Shown in pieces: positions 1 through 5,295 of a DNA stretch of 7,755 bases; position 1 is the first letter of the stretch, and each line of letters opens with the position of its first letter. The notes under the pieces were generated by a model. It was given only the letters and a program-made list of their open reading frames with translations, was not told the DNA's origin and did not search any database. The DNA comes from Pseudomonadota bacterium (lineage in GTDB: Bacteria > Pseudomonadota > Alphaproteobacteria > Rhizobiales > Devosiaceae): assembly GCA_023437755.1 (NCBI GenBank), contig JAEZFJ010000287.1:1-7755 (forward strand), in the 5' to 3' direction. The position numbers were made by a program, and so were the translations under genes.

Positions 1-1
1 G

Positions 2-214
2 ATGACCTATGCCACCCGCCGACTGGCCGCCGGTGACCTGTTCACAGCGGCGCCTCGCGATGCCCGGCTCCTGGTGGCCCTCAAGCGAGCCCGTGAAGTG
101 CCAGCAGATCAGGCCGATCCGTCCGCCGCTCTCCAGAAGCCAACGGCCAAGCCCAAGACCCCAGCGAAGCCGAAGCCGCAGCGTAAGCGCGCGACGAAGC
201 CGAAGGCCTCCTGA
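2..214 (+). CDS. Small phage protein with basic Lys/Pro/Ala-rich tail
   Basis: A 70-residue protein of unknown function. Residues 1-34 form a small domain (AAGDLF at 9-14, then RDARLLVALKRAR at 19-31). This resembles short phage proteins that often sit just after the major capsid gene and share the pattern GD.F.A..RDARLL.A...A. Residues 46-70 are a low-complexity basic tail of KPT, PKT, PAK and RKR units, which could contact DNA or another head protein (inference). The ATG lies one base from the window edge, so its ribosome binding site is not visible and an upstream start cannot be excluded. The stop overlaps the portal start (TGATG), which suggests translational coupling. I do not assign a function. 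Confidence 0.7.
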   Translation: MTYATRRLAAGDLFTAAPRDARLLVALKRAREVPADQADPSAALQKPTAKPKTPAKPKPQRKRATKPKAS

Positions 215-1572
215 TGGACAAGCCGCGATACCGCATCGGTGCCGATGGCACAAACCTGCGCCAGGTGGAGGCCAAGGCGCTGTCCGCTGTGCCACAGAAC
301 CGCGGCTGGTGGCCGGTGATCGGCGAGTCATTTGCTGGCGCGTGGCAGCGCAATGTCGAAGTGAAGTTCGACACCGCCATGCAATTCAATGCCGTGTTCT
401 CCTGCCAGACGCTGATCGCCTCCGACATCGCCAAGCTCCGCGTGAAGCTGGTGGCGCAAGACGACGAGGGCATCTGGACCGAGACCAAGAACAGTGCCTA
501 TTCGCCTGTCCTTCGGAAGCCGAACCACTACCAGAACCGTATCCAGTTCTTCGAAAGCTGGGTGCTATCGAAGCTCGCCCGGGGCAACGCCTATGTCCTC
601 AAGGCCCGCGATGGGAAGCGGGTCGTCAACAAGATGTTCGTGCTGGATCCGACGCGCACCCGTCCTCTGGTGGCGCCATCGGGTGATGTCTTCTACGAGG
701 TGGCCACGGATCACCTGTCGGGCATCACCGAAGGCTCGGTGACCATTCCCGCCAGCGAGATCATCCACGACCGCTTCAACTGCTTGTTCCATCCGCTGGT
801 CGGGCTCTCGCCGATCTATGCCGCCGGCTTGTCCGCGATGCACGGCTCGGCGATCCTGAACAACGCGGCGAACTTCTTCCAGAGCGGCTCGCAGCCCGGC
901 GGCATCCTCACCGCTCCGGGCTTCATCGACCAGGCCACGGCCGACCGGCTGAAGGAATACTGGGACGCCAACTTCACCGGCAGCAACCGCGGCAAGGTGG
1001 CTGTGCTCGGCGATGGGCTTAAGTTTGAGGCGATGGCAGTCAAGGCCGTTGACGCTCAGCTGGTCGAGCAGTTGAAGCTCGCCACGGAGATCGTCTGTTC
1101 GGTCTACCACGTGCCGCCCTACAAGGTGGGCTCCGGCGCGATGCCGACGGCCAACAACCTCCAGGCGCTGAACGTGGAATACTACAGCCAGTGTCTTCAG
1201 GTGCTGATCGAGGCCATCGAGCTCTGCCTGGACGAAGGCTTGGGCACCGGCGAGAAGCTCGGCACCGAGTTCGACGTCGACAACCTGCTGCGCATGGATG
1301 CGGCCACGCAGATGGACGTGCTCGAGAAGGGCAAGAGCATGCTGACGCTCGACGAGCGTCGGAACCGCCTCGGAGTGAAGAAGCTGAAGACGGGTGGCGG
1401 CACGGTCTACCTGCAGCAGCAGGACCATTCCGTGGAGGCGATTGCGGCGCGGGATGCGCAGTTGATCGCGAATGCCTCTGCGGAGCCCGCAGATAACCCG
1501 CCAGCGGCCGAAGCGCCGGAAATCGACCCCACACCCACTGAACGCCTTTTTGCCGTTCCTGAGGCTGCCTGA
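214..1572 (+). CDS. Phage portal protein, HK97 family
   Basis: The portal is the dodecameric ring at one capsid vertex. DNA is packaged and ejected through it, and it nucleates head assembly. This 452-residue protein has the usual length and the full HK97-family (Phage_portal) layout. Near the N-terminus is FNAVFSCQTLIASDIAKL (58-75). RKPNHYQNRIQFFESW follows at 101-116 and GNAYVLKARDG at 124-134. Next come the ASEIIHDR and HPLVGLSPIYAA segments (180-204) and FFQSGSQPGGIL (221-232). The C-terminal core holds VYHVPPYKVG (298-307) and a NNLQALNVEYYSQCL segment (314-328). The last 40 residues are Ala/Pro/Glu rich and probably disordered. A GAAGG stretch 7 nt upstream of the ATG is a plausible ribosome binding site. 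The gene is intact. Unusually, it is followed directly by neck genes and not by protease and capsid genes. Confidence 0.97.
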   Translation: MDKPRYRIGADGTNLRQVEAKALSAVPQNRGWWPVIGESFAGAWQRNVEVKFDTAMQFNAVFSCQTLIASDIAKLRVKLVAQDDEGIWTETKNSAYSPVLRKPNHYQNRIQFFESWVLSKLARGNAYVLKARDGKRVVNKMFVLDPTRTRPLVAPSGDVFYEVATDHLSGITEGSVTIPASEIIHDRFNCLFHPLVGLSPIYAAGLSAMHGSAILNNAANFFQSGSQPGGILTAPGFIDQATADRLKEYWDANFTGSNRGKVAVLGDGLKFEAMAVKAVDAQLVEQLKLATEIVCSVYHVPPYKVGSGAMPTANNLQALNVEYYSQCLQVLIEAIELCLDEGLGTGEKLGTEFDVDNLLRMDAATQMDVLEKGKSMLTLDERRNRLGVKKLKTGGGTVYLQQQDHSVEAIAARDAQLIANASAEPADNPPAAEAPEIDPTPTERLFAVPEAA

Positions 1573-1573
1573 G

Positions 1574-2146
1574 ATGAATTTCCAAGAGGCATTCGAGCGC
1601 GGCTTCGCTGCGGTGAAGACCTATGTCGACCGCGCCGTCGGTGACGTCACCAAGCGGCTGGCAGCGCTCGAGCAGAAGGCGCAGCCGGTTTCCGTCTCCG
1701 GTGCCGTGATCGATCGCAGCGGGCACCTGGTGCTGACCCACTCCGACGGTTCGACGAAAGACCTCGGCATGGTCGTCGGTCGCGATGGTGTGGATGCCAA
1801 GGGTCAGGACGGCGCCGATGGGCTTGGGTTCGATGACCTCGACGTCATCCACGATGGCGAGCGCGGCATCACGCTGCGCTTTGCCCGCGGGGAACAGGTG
1901 AAGGAGTTCGCTTTCACCCTGCCCATCGTCATTGATCGCGGCGTGTGGGCCGACGGTCGCGAGGGCGGTTACGCCAAGGGCGACGGGGTGACCTGGGCCG
2001 GCTCGTTCTGGATATCACAGAAGGACGGCAACACCGACAAGCCTGACGGGGGCGATGGGTGGCGGCTATCGGTTAAGCGCGGCCGAGATGGGAAGGCCGC
2101 GAAGGTCGAGGTACCTGCCGAGCCGAAGCCGGTGAAGGTGGGCTGA
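1574..2146 (+). CDS. Structural protein with collagen-like stretch and CBM5/12-like module
   Basis: A 190-residue protein of unproven function. Residues 1-36 look like a short amphipathic helix or coiled coil (FERGFAAVKTYVDRAV, then RLAALEQK). Residues 42-65 carry an IDRSGHLVLTHSDGSTKDLG strand pattern. Residues 69-85 are a broken Gly-X-Y run (GRDGVD, AK, GQDGADGLG). Residues 122-165 contain RGVW, YAKGD, VTWAGSFW and WRL. This spacing of aromatics around a GD resembles CBM5/12 chitin-binding-type modules, found in many phage structural proteins. The protein ends in GRDGKAAK and a Pro/Lys tail. The frame is open back to 1472, but the ATG at 1574, one base after the portal stop, fits the tight spacing; residues encoded upstream of it look like portal shadow. 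A virion decoration or host-surface-binding role is inferred. Confidence 0.82.
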   Translation: MNFQEAFERGFAAVKTYVDRAVGDVTKRLAALEQKAQPVSVSGAVIDRSGHLVLTHSDGSTKDLGMVVGRDGVDAKGQDGADGLGFDDLDVIHDGERGITLRFARGEQVKEFAFTLPIVIDRGVWADGREGGYAKGDGVTWAGSFWISQKDGNTDKPDGGDGWRLSVKRGRDGKAAKVEVPAEPKPVKVG

Positions 2147-2148
2147 CC

Positions 2149-2475
2149 ATGGCACTGGTGACTGTCGCTCAGGTAGACGCCGCGCTGCGCCTCGATCTCG
2201 TCGAGAACGACGACCGCACCGCCGACATCGAGCTCAAGATCAAACAGGCCGAGGACATGGTGCTCGACTTCGTGCAGCCCAAGCCCGACCCGGCGTGGAC
2301 GGCGGATGACGTGCCGGGCCGCGTCTCGGCCGCCATCATCATGGCCGTTGGTTTCCTGCTCGACGGCGGCGAGGAAGCCCATGAGGCGCTCGCCGGCCTG
2401 GCTGGTACCGACCCGAACATTCGCAGCCCGCTCGTAGCGCTCCTCTGGCGCCTGCGCACCCCATCACTCGCATAG
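2149..2475 (+). CDS. Head-tail connector protein, gp6-like
   Basis: This 108-residue protein fits the HK97 gp6 / SPP1 gp15-type connector family, which forms the ring docked under the portal and extends the DNA channel. The sequence shows the typical mostly helical layout. An N-terminal VTVAQVDAALRLD segment (4-16) and a charged helix (IELKIKQAEDMVLDFV, 27-42) are followed by the VPGRVSAAIIMAVGFLLDG helix (55-73). The C-terminal end has a SPLVALLWRLRTPSLA motif (93-108). The ending '[P]LVALLxRLRxPxLA' is very characteristic of this family. The start is 2 nt after the preceding stop, with GAAGG about 10 nt upstream. Length and position next to the portal block support the call. Confidence 0.9.
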   Translation: MALVTVAQVDAALRLDLVENDDRTADIELKIKQAEDMVLDFVQPKPDPAWTADDVPGRVSAAIIMAVGFLLDGGEEAHEALAGLAGTDPNIRSPLVALLWRLRTPSLA

Positions 2476-2478
2476 GAG
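2474..2478 (+). promoter_or_regulatory. Ribosome binding site AGGAG for the 2485 gene
   Basis: AGGAG overlaps the TAG stop of the connector gene and sits 6 nt before the ATG at 2485. It is one of the strongest Shine-Dalgarno sequences in the head block, and it fixes the start of the small 64-residue protein. Confidence 0.75.
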
Positions 2479-2484
2479 ATCGCC

Positions 2485-2679
2485 ATGCCGCGCTTCCGCT
2501 TCAGCAAAGACTTCGATTTCAAGCCCACGATGCAGTCCACCATCGGCTTCAAGGCCGGGTATGAGGGCATGATCACCACTGCCGCAGCCGAGGCCGCAGC
2601 CGCTGCCGGTGCTGGCGAGGTGACCGAGAAGGACGCGCCAGCCAAGGACGCCAAGCCCGTCAAGGATGGTGACAAATGA
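2485..2679 (+). CDS. Small phage protein, Ala/Lys-rich C-terminus
   Basis: A 64-residue protein whose function I cannot assign. The N-terminus reads RFRFSKDFDFKP (3-14) followed by STIGFKAGYEG (18-28). This pattern recurs in small proteins of phage head-neck clusters, which describe a compact beta-rich domain followed by a helix in which Ala residues dominate (here 31-44). The tail (47-64) is rich in Lys, Asp, Ala and Pro and probably disordered. Its layout mirrors the 70-residue protein at the left edge of the window. It has a strong AGGAG site, and its stop overlaps the next start as ATGA, so expression is likely coupled. Confidence 0.75.
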   Translation: MPRFRFSKDFDFKPTMQSTIGFKAGYEGMITTAAAEAAAAAGAGEVTEKDAPAKDAKPVKDGDK

Positions 2680-2894
2680 GCGAGCCTAGCGAAATCCGCT
2701 TCCTTGGCGATCTGCAGCGCATTGAGGTGAAGCCGGGTGACAAGTTCGTCTTGCAGGTGGACTTCCATCCCACCGCTGAGATGGTGGGCCGCTTCCGAGA
2801 TGTCTGGCGCGCTGTGATGGGCGATGATGTGCCGCTTCTGGTGCTCGAAAAGGGCGCGAAGCTCGGCGTGGTCTCGCTGACGCAAAATGGCTGA
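2676..2894 (+). CDS. Small conserved phage protein (RFLGDLQRIEVKPGD type)
   Basis: A 72-residue protein of unknown function. It opens with EIRFLGDLQRIEVKPGDKFVL (6-26) and closes with VPLLVLEKGAKLGVV (52-66). I recognise this two-ended pattern from uncharacterised proteins in phage head-neck clusters, but no role is established to my knowledge. The middle is a helix around FRDVWRAVMG (40-49). The gene overlaps its upstream neighbour by 4 nt (ATGA), with AAGGA 9 nt before the start. It overlaps the downstream head closure gene by 8 nt. This tight packing supports it being real. The predicted beta-helix-beta shape is an inference from composition only. Confidence 0.78.
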   Translation: MSEPSEIRFLGDLQRIEVKPGDKFVLQVDFHPTAEMVGRFRDVWRAVMGDDVPLLVLEKGAKLGVVSLTQNG

Positions 2895-3255
2895 GAACTT
2901 CCGGCGCGCGGGCGCCCTACGGGAGCGTCTGCAGGCCCAAAGCCGCTCGGCCGGGGACGATGGCTGGGGCAACCCGGCTCCGGGCTCTGGCGCCTTCGCA
3001 ACGCAGTTCTCCGTGTCGGCAAACCTGCGCCCGCTGCGCGGCACTGAGGCGGTGCAGGCGGCACGCCTTGAGGGGCGCCAGCCGTTTGTTTGCACCGTCC
3101 GGAACACGGCTCAGACACGCCAGATTACGACCGCCTGGCAGTTGGTGGACACGCGGGACACAAGCAGGGTCTTCGCAGTCACCTCGCCGCCCGCTGACCC
3201 AACAGGCAAGAATGCGTGGCTGGAATTCCTCGTGACGGAAGGCGCCGCGTCCTAG
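2887..3255 (+). CDS. Head closure / head-tail adaptor protein
   Basis: This 122-residue protein fits the Phage_H_T_join family (SPP1 gp16, HK97 gp7-like). Its members bind under the connector ring, close the DNA-filled head and form the site where the tail docks. Typical features are the short helical N-terminus with RERLQAQ (12-18), then the FSVSANLRPLRGTEAVQAARLEG block (41-63). The TVRNTAQTRQITTAWQLVD strand pair (70-88) follows, then RVFAVTSPPADPTGKNAWLEFLVTEG (94-119), which matches the usual 'I.sv..pd..r..leflv.eG' ending. The start lies inside the preceding gene (8-nt overlap) with only a weak ribosome binding site, so re-initiation or coupling is likely. Confidence 0.9.
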   Translation: MAENFRRAGALRERLQAQSRSAGDDGWGNPAPGSGAFATQFSVSANLRPLRGTEAVQAARLEGRQPFVCTVRNTAQTRQITTAWQLVDTRDTSRVFAVTSPPADPTGKNAWLEFLVTEGAAS

Positions 3256-3702
3256 ATGGCAACCCGCGTTCTCGGGCTCGACCGGCTCAAGCGCAAACTG
3301 AAGCGCTTCCCCATCGCCGTGCAGGCGGAAATCCGCGCCGCGATGGAAAAGGGGGCGAACGAGATGGTGATGCTGGCAAAGTCTCTCGTGCCGAGGGACA
3401 CCGGCAACCTAGCCAATTCAATCGGGTGGACTTGGGGTGACGCACCGGAGGGTTCGATGGCCCTCGGTGAAGTTCGAGGCGGCAAGGGAAATCTGCGGAT
3501 CGTCATCTATGCTGGCGACCTCTCCACAATGGTCGGCAGTCGCAATCAATTCCAGTTGGCTCGGTTGCAGGAGTTCGGCACCCGCGACATGCCGGCGAGC
3601 CCGTATTTTTATGTTTCTTGGAGAGCGCTGCGCAAGCGCACCAAGGGACGGGTGACGCGCTCGGTCAACAAGGCCGCACGCCGCATCGCAGCCGGGGGCT
3701 GA
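3256..3702 (+). CDS. HK97 gp10-like neck/tail completion protein
   Basis: A 148-residue member of the HK97-gp10-like family, found between head closure and tail terminator genes and thought to act in completing the neck or tail. Diagnostic motifs are VPRDTGNLANSI (45-56), matching the usual VP.DTG.L..SI, and EFGTRDMPASPYF (106-118), matching EFGT..mpa.PF. The N-terminus starts with GLDRLKRKLKRFP (7-19) and a long helix (ANEMVMLAKSL, 34-44), as expected. The C-terminus is strongly basic (LRKRTKGRVTRSVNKAARR). The ATG directly follows the upstream TAG, with GGAAGG about 13 nt before it. The length is normal for the family. Confidence 0.93.
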   Translation: MATRVLGLDRLKRKLKRFPIAVQAEIRAAMEKGANEMVMLAKSLVPRDTGNLANSIGWTWGDAPEGSMALGEVRGGKGNLRIVIYAGDLSTMVGSRNQFQLARLQEFGTRDMPASPYFYVSWRALRKRTKGRVTRSVNKAARRIAAGG

Positions 3703-3703
3703 C

Positions 3704-4168
3704 ATGGACGCCAGTTACGAACTTGCCCTCGCAGCCATCAACAAGCTGCGGGCGACCTCTGCTGTCACCACCATTCTCGGGGGATCAACCAAGATCTACG
3801 ACCGCGTGCCTGAGAAACAGGTGAACGGCCAGCAGGTCGCGGACGTGACCTCGCCGTACATCAGCATGGGGCCGGTGACGGTCATTCCCGACGATGCGGG
3901 GTGCATCACCGCCGAGGAGATCACGTTCCAGATCGACGCTTGGTCGTGGGGAGCGGGTGAGGCGTACAGCTCGGTTCAGGTCCGCAAGCTCGCGGACGCC
4001 ATCAAGCGGACGCTGCACCGGGCCGACATTCAACTGAACACCAATGCCCTCGTCACCATCGAGCACACGCTGACCCGGATCATGCGAGATCGGGACGGCA
4101 TTACGAACCACGCGGCGATCCAATTCACCGCCACGGTGGAAACCCCCGACTTCAACCCCGCCGCCTAG
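3704..4168 (+). CDS. Tail terminator, DUF3168 family
   Basis: DUF3168 proteins are the tail terminator/completion ring that caps the tail tube and joins it to the head, comparable to lambda gpU. This 154-residue protein has the family signature in order: an N-terminal helix (LALAAINKLRATSAV, 7-21), IYDRVP (31-36), PYISMG (51-56), then a Cys region at 67. IDAWSWGAGEAYSSVQVRKLADAIKRTL (77-104) follows. The end has the typical RIMRDRDGITNHAAIQF segment (125-141). The start is 1 nt after the previous stop, with a G-rich run just upstream. It precedes the tail tube gene, as expected. Its stop is followed by a 24-nt gap holding the next ribosome binding site. Confidence 0.95.
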   Translation: MDASYELALAAINKLRATSAVTTILGGSTKIYDRVPEKQVNGQQVADVTSPYISMGPVTVIPDDAGCITAEEITFQIDAWSWGAGEAYSSVQVRKLADAIKRTLHRADIQLNTNALVTIEHTLTRIMRDRDGITNHAAIQFTATVETPDFNPAA

Positions 4169-4181
4169 CGCGGCCATTCAT

Positions 4182-4187
4182 AGGAGG
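4182..4187 (+). promoter_or_regulatory. Consensus ribosome binding site for the tail tube gene
   Basis: AGGAGG, a full Shine-Dalgarno consensus, sits 5 nt before the ATG at 4193 in one of the few non-coding gaps of the operon. The tail tube is the most abundant tail protein, so a strong independent site here makes sense. Confidence 0.85.
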
Positions 4188-4192
4188 GCCGC

Positions 4193-4645
4193 ATGGCCGT
4201 CGCGACAACCATCAAGGGCGGGTCCAAGGTCCGCGTCCTCATCGGCAATGATGCCAGCCCCATCGTCTACGCTGCACCTTGCGGCTTCACATCCAAGTCG
4301 ATCACCTTCAACAAGGGGCTTGAGGAAGTCGTCGTTCCTGACTGCTCCGATCCGGACAAGGTTGACTGGGTCGGGCGCGATACCGTGTCGCTTTCGATCA
4401 GCGTCAGCGGTGAGGGCGTTCTGGCCGCCGAGTCCGCGGTGACGTGGTTCGACGCCTGGGAAAGCCTCGAAAGCGTGCCGGTGAAGATCGAGTACGAGTT
4501 CCCGACGACGACCTACACCTACACCGGCCGCATGCACGTTGAGAGCCTGGAGCAGGGCGCACCGAACGGCCGACGCGTGACGCAGAACGTGTCCATGCAG
4601 TCGGACGGCGAGATGGTCCGCACCTCTGCGGCGACTAGCTCGTGA
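4193..4645 (+). CDS. Major tail tube protein
   Basis: This 150-residue protein fits the major tail tube family (Phage_tail_2 / TP901-1 type), whose stacked hexamers form the tail tube. The N-terminal half contains GGSKVRVLIG (9-18) and CGFTSKSITFNKGLEEVVVPDC (30-51), a common opening for this family, followed by D.VDWVGRD.VS.SISVSGEG (54-75). The middle carries WFDAWESLESVPVKIEYEF (85-103), and the end carries YTGRMHVESLEQGAPNGRRVTQNVSMQSDGE (110-140). The run from GRMHV to SMQSDG matches the classic '..G.ayvtsl...a.ngd.vt.s.tlqgdG'. Preceded by a consensus ribosome binding site. The stop overlaps the GTG start of the chaperone as GTGA, so tube and chaperone expression are coupled. Confidence 0.93.
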   Translation: MAVATTIKGGSKVRVLIGNDASPIVYAAPCGFTSKSITFNKGLEEVVVPDCSDPDKVDWVGRDTVSLSISVSGEGVLAAESAVTWFDAWESLESVPVKIEYEFPTTTYTYTGRMHVESLEQGAPNGRRVTQNVSMQSDGEMVRTSAATSS

Positions 4646-5037
4646 GCCGTGATGCATCCATCGGCCCGATCAGTTGGGCCGATGGCAAATACACCTTCGC
4701 TCTCAAGTGGGGCGAACTGGAGCTTCTGCAGGACAAGACCGACTGCGGTCCTCAGGCACTCCTCGACCGGCTCGCCGGCAAGCACTGGCGCGTTGGGGAC
4801 ATCAGCCACACCATCCGCCTCGGCCTGATCGGCGGCGGGATGGAGCCCACCAAGGCCCTGAAGCTGGTGGAGGACTACGTTGAGAAGCGGCCCCCGCTGG
4901 AGAACGTGCCTCTCGCCTATGCCATCCTTGCTGCCGGTCTCATGGGGGCGCGAGACGAACCGCTAAAAAAAGCTCCGGGGAGGGGGAAGGCAAAAGGCTC
5001 GACTCCCTCCCCAACGAAAAGTGGCGCTTCGGCCTGA
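4642..5037 (+). CDS. Tail assembly chaperone, TAC_11 / GTA gp10-like (unshifted product)
   Basis: Tail assembly chaperones bind the tape measure and recruit tail tube subunits during assembly. This 131-residue protein matches the GTA gp10-like (TAC_11) family: ISWADGKYTFALKWGELELLQ (10-30), then GPQALLDRLAGKHWRVGDI (36-54) and TIRLGLIGGGMEPTKALKLVEDYV (57-80). RPPLENVPLAYAILAAGLMG (83-102) closes the family core. The start is GTG inside the tail tube stop (GTGA). No separate ribosome binding site is evident. Residues 109-110 are the two Lys codons of a frameshift heptamer. Beyond them the unshifted tail (APGRGKAKGSTPSPTKSGASA) is low complexity, typical of the filler end of the short product in such pairs. 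It is the equivalent of lambda gpG in position and role. Confidence 0.93.
   Translation: MSRDASIGPISWADGKYTFALKWGELELLQDKTDCGPQALLDRLAGKHWRVGDISHTIRLGLIGGGMEPTKALKLVEDYVEKRPPLENVPLAYAILAAGLMGARDEPLKKAPGRGKAKGSTPSPTKSGASA
4965..5012 (+). promoter_or_regulatory. Programmed -1 ribosomal frameshift signal
   Basis: The heptamer A AAA AAA (4965-4971), followed by G, is in the correct register: the zero-frame codons are CTA AAA AAA GCT. A 5-nt spacer (4972-4976) follows. Then 4977-4986 (GGGGAGGGGG) can pair with 5003-5012 (CTCCCTCCCC) as a 10-bp stem with one G-U pair and a 16-nt loop. Heptamer, spacer length and downstream stem match the three parts of known -1 signals. The location, between chaperone body and extension, is where siphoviruses usually carry one. 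A GCCTT at 5044-5048 could pair with AAGGC in the loop (4987-4991) as a pseudoknot; this is speculative. Confidence 0.92.
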
Positions 5038-5294
5038 TCTACGGCCTTGGTGCCGCGATGGGCTGGACAGTCCATGACGTGAAGCGGGCGTCAGTGTGGG
5101 AGTTCTGGATGGCCTTCCAAGGCTATGTGGACGCCAACACGCCGAAGGAAAACGCAAAGCTCACCGCGGAACAGGCCGACGAACTCTTTGAGTGGATCGA
5201 GCGCGATCCTGCGGGGATCACTCTCTCGACGCAGACATACAAGCTCGACGGGCTCCGACTGGTGCCCGCCGAGGTGGTAACGTTCGGCGCTTAA
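4971..5294 (+). CDS. C-terminal extension of tail chaperone, made by -1 frameshift (fusion spans 4642-5294)
   Basis: This frame is open from 4884 to 5294 but has no credible start near its beginning. The first ATG, at 5058, has no ribosome binding site and falls inside protein-like sequence (EKWRFGLIYGLGAAMGW). Read through a -1 shift at 4965-4971, translation joins the first 110 residues of the chaperone to 107 more, giving a 217-residue fusion comparable to lambda gpGT. The extension begins SSGEGEGKRLD and continues with a helical segment (VHDVKRASVWEFWMAFQGYVD). It then has KLTAEQADELFEWIERDP and ends TYKLDGLRLVPAEVVTFGA. Proteins like GTA gp10.1 share the 'LG....f...t..E......G' theme, which is a loose resemblance only. 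The fused tail is expected to bind tube subunits while the body binds the tape measure (family knowledge). An automatic annotation would probably call only 5058-5294. Confidence 0.88.
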   Translation, partial: SSGEGEGKRLDSLPNEKWRFGLIYGLGAAMGWTVHDVKRASVWEFWMAFQGYVDANTPKENAKLTAEQADELFEWIERDPAGITLSTQTYKLDGLRLVPAEVVTFGA

Positions 5295-5295
5295 G

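Noticed and set aside
565..1428. Long minus-strand open frame of 287 codons opposite the portal gene
   Set aside because: It lies wholly antisense to a clear portal gene, has an Arg/Gly/Leu/Val/His-rich composition typical of the mirror of GC-rich codons, and no recognisable motif.
1472..1573. Upstream extension of the 190-residue protein to an ATG at 1472
   Set aside because: The added 34 residues overlap the portal C-terminus and are Arg/Pro-rich. The ATG at 1574, one base after the portal stop, fits the operon's spacing.
1040..1852. Minus-strand open frame of 270 codons across the portal/CBM-like junction
   Set aside because: Antisense to two supported genes; Arg/Ala/Ser/Pro-rich shadow of high third-position GC.
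2169..3107. Minus-strand open frame of 312 codons opposite the connector, small proteins and head closure genes
   Set aside because: It spans four well-packed sense genes, is Ser/Ala/Arg/Pro rich, and has no motif or plausible ribosome binding context.
4965..4971. Run of seven A as a sequencing error breaking one chaperone gene
   Set aside because: An indel could join the frames, but the register, spacer and stem match a programmed site, and the position is the classical one. Raw read depth would settle it.
4977..5012. GC-rich hairpin as a rho-independent terminator
   Set aside because: No T-run follows the stem, and it sits in the overlap of two open frames directly after a slippery heptamer, which fits a frameshift stimulator better.
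5058..5294. Independent 78-residue gene starting at ATG 5058
   Set aside because: There is no ribosome binding site before the ATG, and the in-frame sequence before it already reads like protein. It is better explained as the frameshifted extension.
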